From assembly GCF_016735115.1 (NCBI RefSeq), contig NZ_JAERQJ010000011.1, forward strand, positions 45,585 through 109,584: a stretch of DNA of 64,000 bases. The letters run 5' to 3'. The notes below the pieces were generated by a model. That model was given only the letters and a program-made list of their open reading frames with translations. It did no database searches and had not been told where the DNA came from. Every line of letters starts with the position of its first letter. Positions within the stretch are counted from its first letter, which is position 1. Origin of the DNA: Aquimarina mytili (GTDB lineage: Bacteria > Bacteroidota > Bacteroidia > Flavobacteriales > Flavobacteriaceae). Both the position numbers and the translations under genes were made by a program. This document shows, one piece after another, positions 61,804-64,000 of the stretch.

Positions 61804-64000
61804 ATGCATACATTTAAGTTATATAGCTGTGGTTTATTTATGGTCCTGTCTTTTTTATCAGGATGGTCACAGCAGATCCAAATCAGTGACGAAAATTTTG
61901 TAATGGCTGTACAACCACAAGAACCATTCAAAAGAGCAGTGGACATTGATGCAGCACCTTTAGAGAAAAAAATCACTAGCATCACCTATTATGATGGATT
62001 AGGAAGACCAAAGCAACAAATTGCTGTAGGTGCCAGTCCAGCATTTTCTTCAAAAATCAATACAGTTCCAATAGATTGGGAAGTTGGACAAGGAAGTACG
62101 CCAAATTTTATCCAGAATGGAGGTACTTCAGAAAATAACCGTGAGATGGGGATCAGCCCTACAGGGCAGCAATCCATATTATGGAAATGTGGGAATGATG
62201 CAGCCAATGATGCCGATGGAGGATGGAACACCAAGTATTTTCAAATTGATAATAGACTTGGGTATCGTTATAGTGTATGGGTAAAACGTACTGGGTCTCA
62301 AAATGGATCTACATACCATGGAACACAAAATGTAAATACGCTTGACGGGGTACAGGATAACAACCCATATTTCTTTTATGGTGATTTACCGCAACTAGAT
62401 ACCTGGTATCTTATTGTTGGGATTATTCATCCTTATAATTATACAGGCCCTGATCAAGGAATCAGCGGGGTGTATGACATTAACGGAAACCGGGTATTGG
62501 ACGGTAAAGAATTTAAATGGAGAAATGATGTACATACCTCTCGATTTAGAAGTTATTTGTTTTATAGTACAGATACTAATGTAAGACAGTATTTCTGGAA
62601 CCCTATGATCCAAAAATTAGACGGTACCGAGCAAGGTGTTACAGATGTAAGTGTATTCAATACAACTAACGAGCTTACGATGGATTGGTCTCAAGGAAAC
62701 GGGGGAACTCCCTTCTTCAATCAGAATGGAGGCACTTCAGAAAACCGTAGATTGTATGGCAATAATCCTCATGGCGAGTTTACTGTGCTTTGGAGATGTG
62801 GTAACGATGCAGGTCGCGATGCTGATGGAGGTTGGAACACCGACTATTTTACTGTAGATAAAACCCTGGAGTACCGATATAGCGTATGGGTAAAGCGAAC
62901 CGGGTCACAAGATGGCTTAACCTATCACGGTACTAATAATGTAGAAAACCTTAATGGGGTAGCACAAAGTAATCCTTATTTCTGGTCTGGGGACCTGCCC
63001 AAATTAAATACTTGGTACCAGATGCGAGGAGTAATTCATCCATATGGATATACCGGAGGAGACAAGGGTATTAGTGGAGTGTATGATATTGATGGTAATA
63101 AAGTATCAGATGGAAATGAATTTAGATGGAGCAATACAACAACTACAGCAAGATTTAGAAGTTATTTATATTATAGTATCGATACTAATGTGCGCCAATA
63201 TTTTTGGAATCCCGTAGTGCGAAAATTAGGAGGAGATGTTAATCCAGCCGCAGGCTCTATTCAAGAAGAAACAATAATCCCTGAAGATATTGTGACCCAT
63301 CTCGAATATGATGAGTTTGGCAGACAAGCTAAAGAATATTTACCATTTAGTGCTTCGGGTAATAATGGTAGTTACAGAAATGTAAATACGCGTGCTCATA
63401 TTAATGGATACTACCAAAATAAATATCCTGACGATTTTCCAGGGATTACAGATCTAAATCAGATCAATGCGTATAGCCAAAGTGTATACGAAGCCTCACC
63501 ATTAAACAGGGTAAAAGAGCAAGGGGCACCAGGAGCAGCCTGGAAAGTTGATACAAACAGTGATACCGATCATACCATCAAATTTGATTGGAATACAAAT
63601 GCGATTGCTGATAAAGTGGTATATTTTGAAGTAGCTTTTGAGAATGGTAATACCGAAAAACCAAAATTGACCAAAAGAACTGATGATTATGCCGCGGGAC
63701 AATTATATGTCACCATTACCAAAGATGAAAATTGGCAACCTGGCCAAACCTATTCTAACGATCATACCACCAAAGAATATAAAGATAAGTTAGGTCGCGT
63801 GATTCTAAAACGTACGTTTAATAACAATATAGCTCATGATACCTATTATGTGTATGATGATTTCGGGAACTTAACGTACGAGCTGTCACCTAAGGTGGAT
63901 ATTAGTGACGGGGTAAGTCAGAGTGAACTGGATGAGTTATCTATACAATATCGTTATGATTATCGAAATCGTCCATATGCCAAGAAAATACCTGGTAAGG
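61804..64000 (+). CDS. RHS-type protein with DUF6443-like start, truncated by the window end
   Basis: The ORF starts at ATG 61804 and is open to the last base (about 732 codons seen). The signal peptide ends near WSQQ. The region KKITSITYYDGLGRPKQQIAV is the DUF6443 hallmark of Bacteroidota RHS proteins. Two closely similar modules of about 180-190 residues are inserted (about 92-275 and 290-477). Each has NGGTSEN near its start, then WKCGNDA or WRCGNDA, YRYSVWVKRTGSQ and TNVRQYFWNP. They look like beta-jelly-roll binding domains. YD-type sequence follows (THLEYDEFGRQAKEYLPF, YVYDDFGNLTYELSP). The C-terminal core and any toxin domain would lie beyond the window. Confidence 0.8.
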   Translation, partial: MHTFKLYSCGLFMVLSFLSGWSQQIQISDENFVMAVQPQEPFKRAVDIDAAPLEKKITSITYYDGLGRPKQQIAVGASPAFSSKINTVPIDWEVGQGSTPNFIQNGGTSENNREMGISPTGQQSILWKCGNDAANDADGGWNTKYFQIDNRLGYRYSVWVKRTGSQNGSTYHGTQNVNTLDGVQDNNPYFFYGDLPQLDTWYLIVGIIHPYNYTGPDQGISGVYDINGNRVLDGKEFKWRNDVHTSRFRSYLFYSTDTNVRQYFWNPMIQKLDGTEQGVTDVSVFNTTNELTMDWSQGNGGTPFFNQNGGTSENRRLYGNNPHGEFTVLWRCGNDAGRDADGGWNTDYFTVDKTLEYRYSVWVKRTGSQDGLTYHGTNNVENLNGVAQSNPYFWSGDLPKLNTWYQMRGVIHPYGYTGGDKGISGVYDIDGNKVSDGNEFRWSNTTTTARFRSYLYYSIDTNVRQYFWNPVVRKLGGDVNPAAGSIQEETIIPEDIVTHLEYDEFGRQAKEYLPFSASGNNGSYRNVNTRAHINGYYQNKYPDDFPGITDLNQINAYSQSVYEASPLNRVKEQGAPGAAWKVDTNSDTDHTIKFDWNTNAIADKVVYFEVAFENGNTEKPKLTKRTDDYAAGQLYVTITKDENWQPGQTYSNDHTTKEYKDKLGRVILKRTFNNNIAHDTYYVYDDFGNLTYELSPKVDISDGVSQSELDELSIQYRYDYRNRPYAKKIPGK
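62079..63230 (+). repeat. Duplicated 180-190-aa module within the RHS-type gene
   Basis: The segments at about 62079-62625 and 62673-63230 encode two versions of the same domain. Between them fewer than 20 residues differ in origin (EQGVTDVSVFNTTNEL). DNA identity is high only in patches, so the duplication is not recent. Confidence 0.75.

Overview
The window looks like a chromosomal segment of a marine Flavobacteriaceae-type bacterium (Bacteroidota); Aquimarina or a close relative is my guess, not a demonstration. Grounds: AT-rich DNA; promoters of the Bacteroidota type (TTTG, about 19 nt, TAnnTTTG), clearest before rpmH and rpmE2; several secreted proteins ending in type IX secretion (T9SS) type A sorting domains; six DUF4199 genes; zinc-free type B L31; and a 950-residue CarB without the C-terminal allosteric domain.

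Layout. 0-1.4 kb: a TPR/transmembrane regulator cut by the window edge. 1.6-14 kb: surface proteins, namely a 2253-aa LamG/DUF5011 adhesin with a partner FN3-type lipoprotein, a 1266-aa repeat protein with YadA-head-like modules and a C-terminal C1q domain, and a small T9SS cargo. 14.3-17.5 kb: a small defence island, with a CD-NTase plus four-TM effector (short CBASS) followed by a lone AAA ATPase; each unit is bracketed by its own complementary 9-10-nt sequence, with a hairpin between them, as in integron cassettes. 17.5-18.8 kb: a 42-bp minisatellite, a small ORF and dispersed palindromic repeats. 18.8-28.4 kb: a fasciclin lipoprotein, then a second adhesin/lipoprotein pair paralogous to the first (2489 aa, ten MBG repeats). 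28.4-34.3 kb: LolC/E-type permease, NamZ muramidase, a LipL32-family secreted protein, YkgJ protein, methyltransferase and metalloprotease. 34.4-35.6 kb: a complete IS110-family element inserted inside a dispersed repeat; its bridge RNA can be read directly, with all four guide segments matching the element ends and the target. 35.7-42.2 kb: a glycosyltransferase and DUF4199 region shaped by duplication, with two broken paralogs and a 5' fragment of the glycosyltransferase. 42.5-56.7 kb: mostly housekeeping genes (rpmE2, GlmU-like protein, peptide-binding lipoprotein, mtaB, lytic transglycosylase, TauE/SafE protein, redoxin, rpmH, carB). 57-64 kb: two large RHS/YD-type secreted proteins, the second running off the window.

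The gene content suggests a surface-attached or particle-associated life: adhesins, lectin-like and C1q modules, murein recycling by NamZ and the lytic transglycosylase, and mobile anti-phage functions. The T9SS machinery itself, rRNA, tRNA and CRISPR arrays were not seen here.
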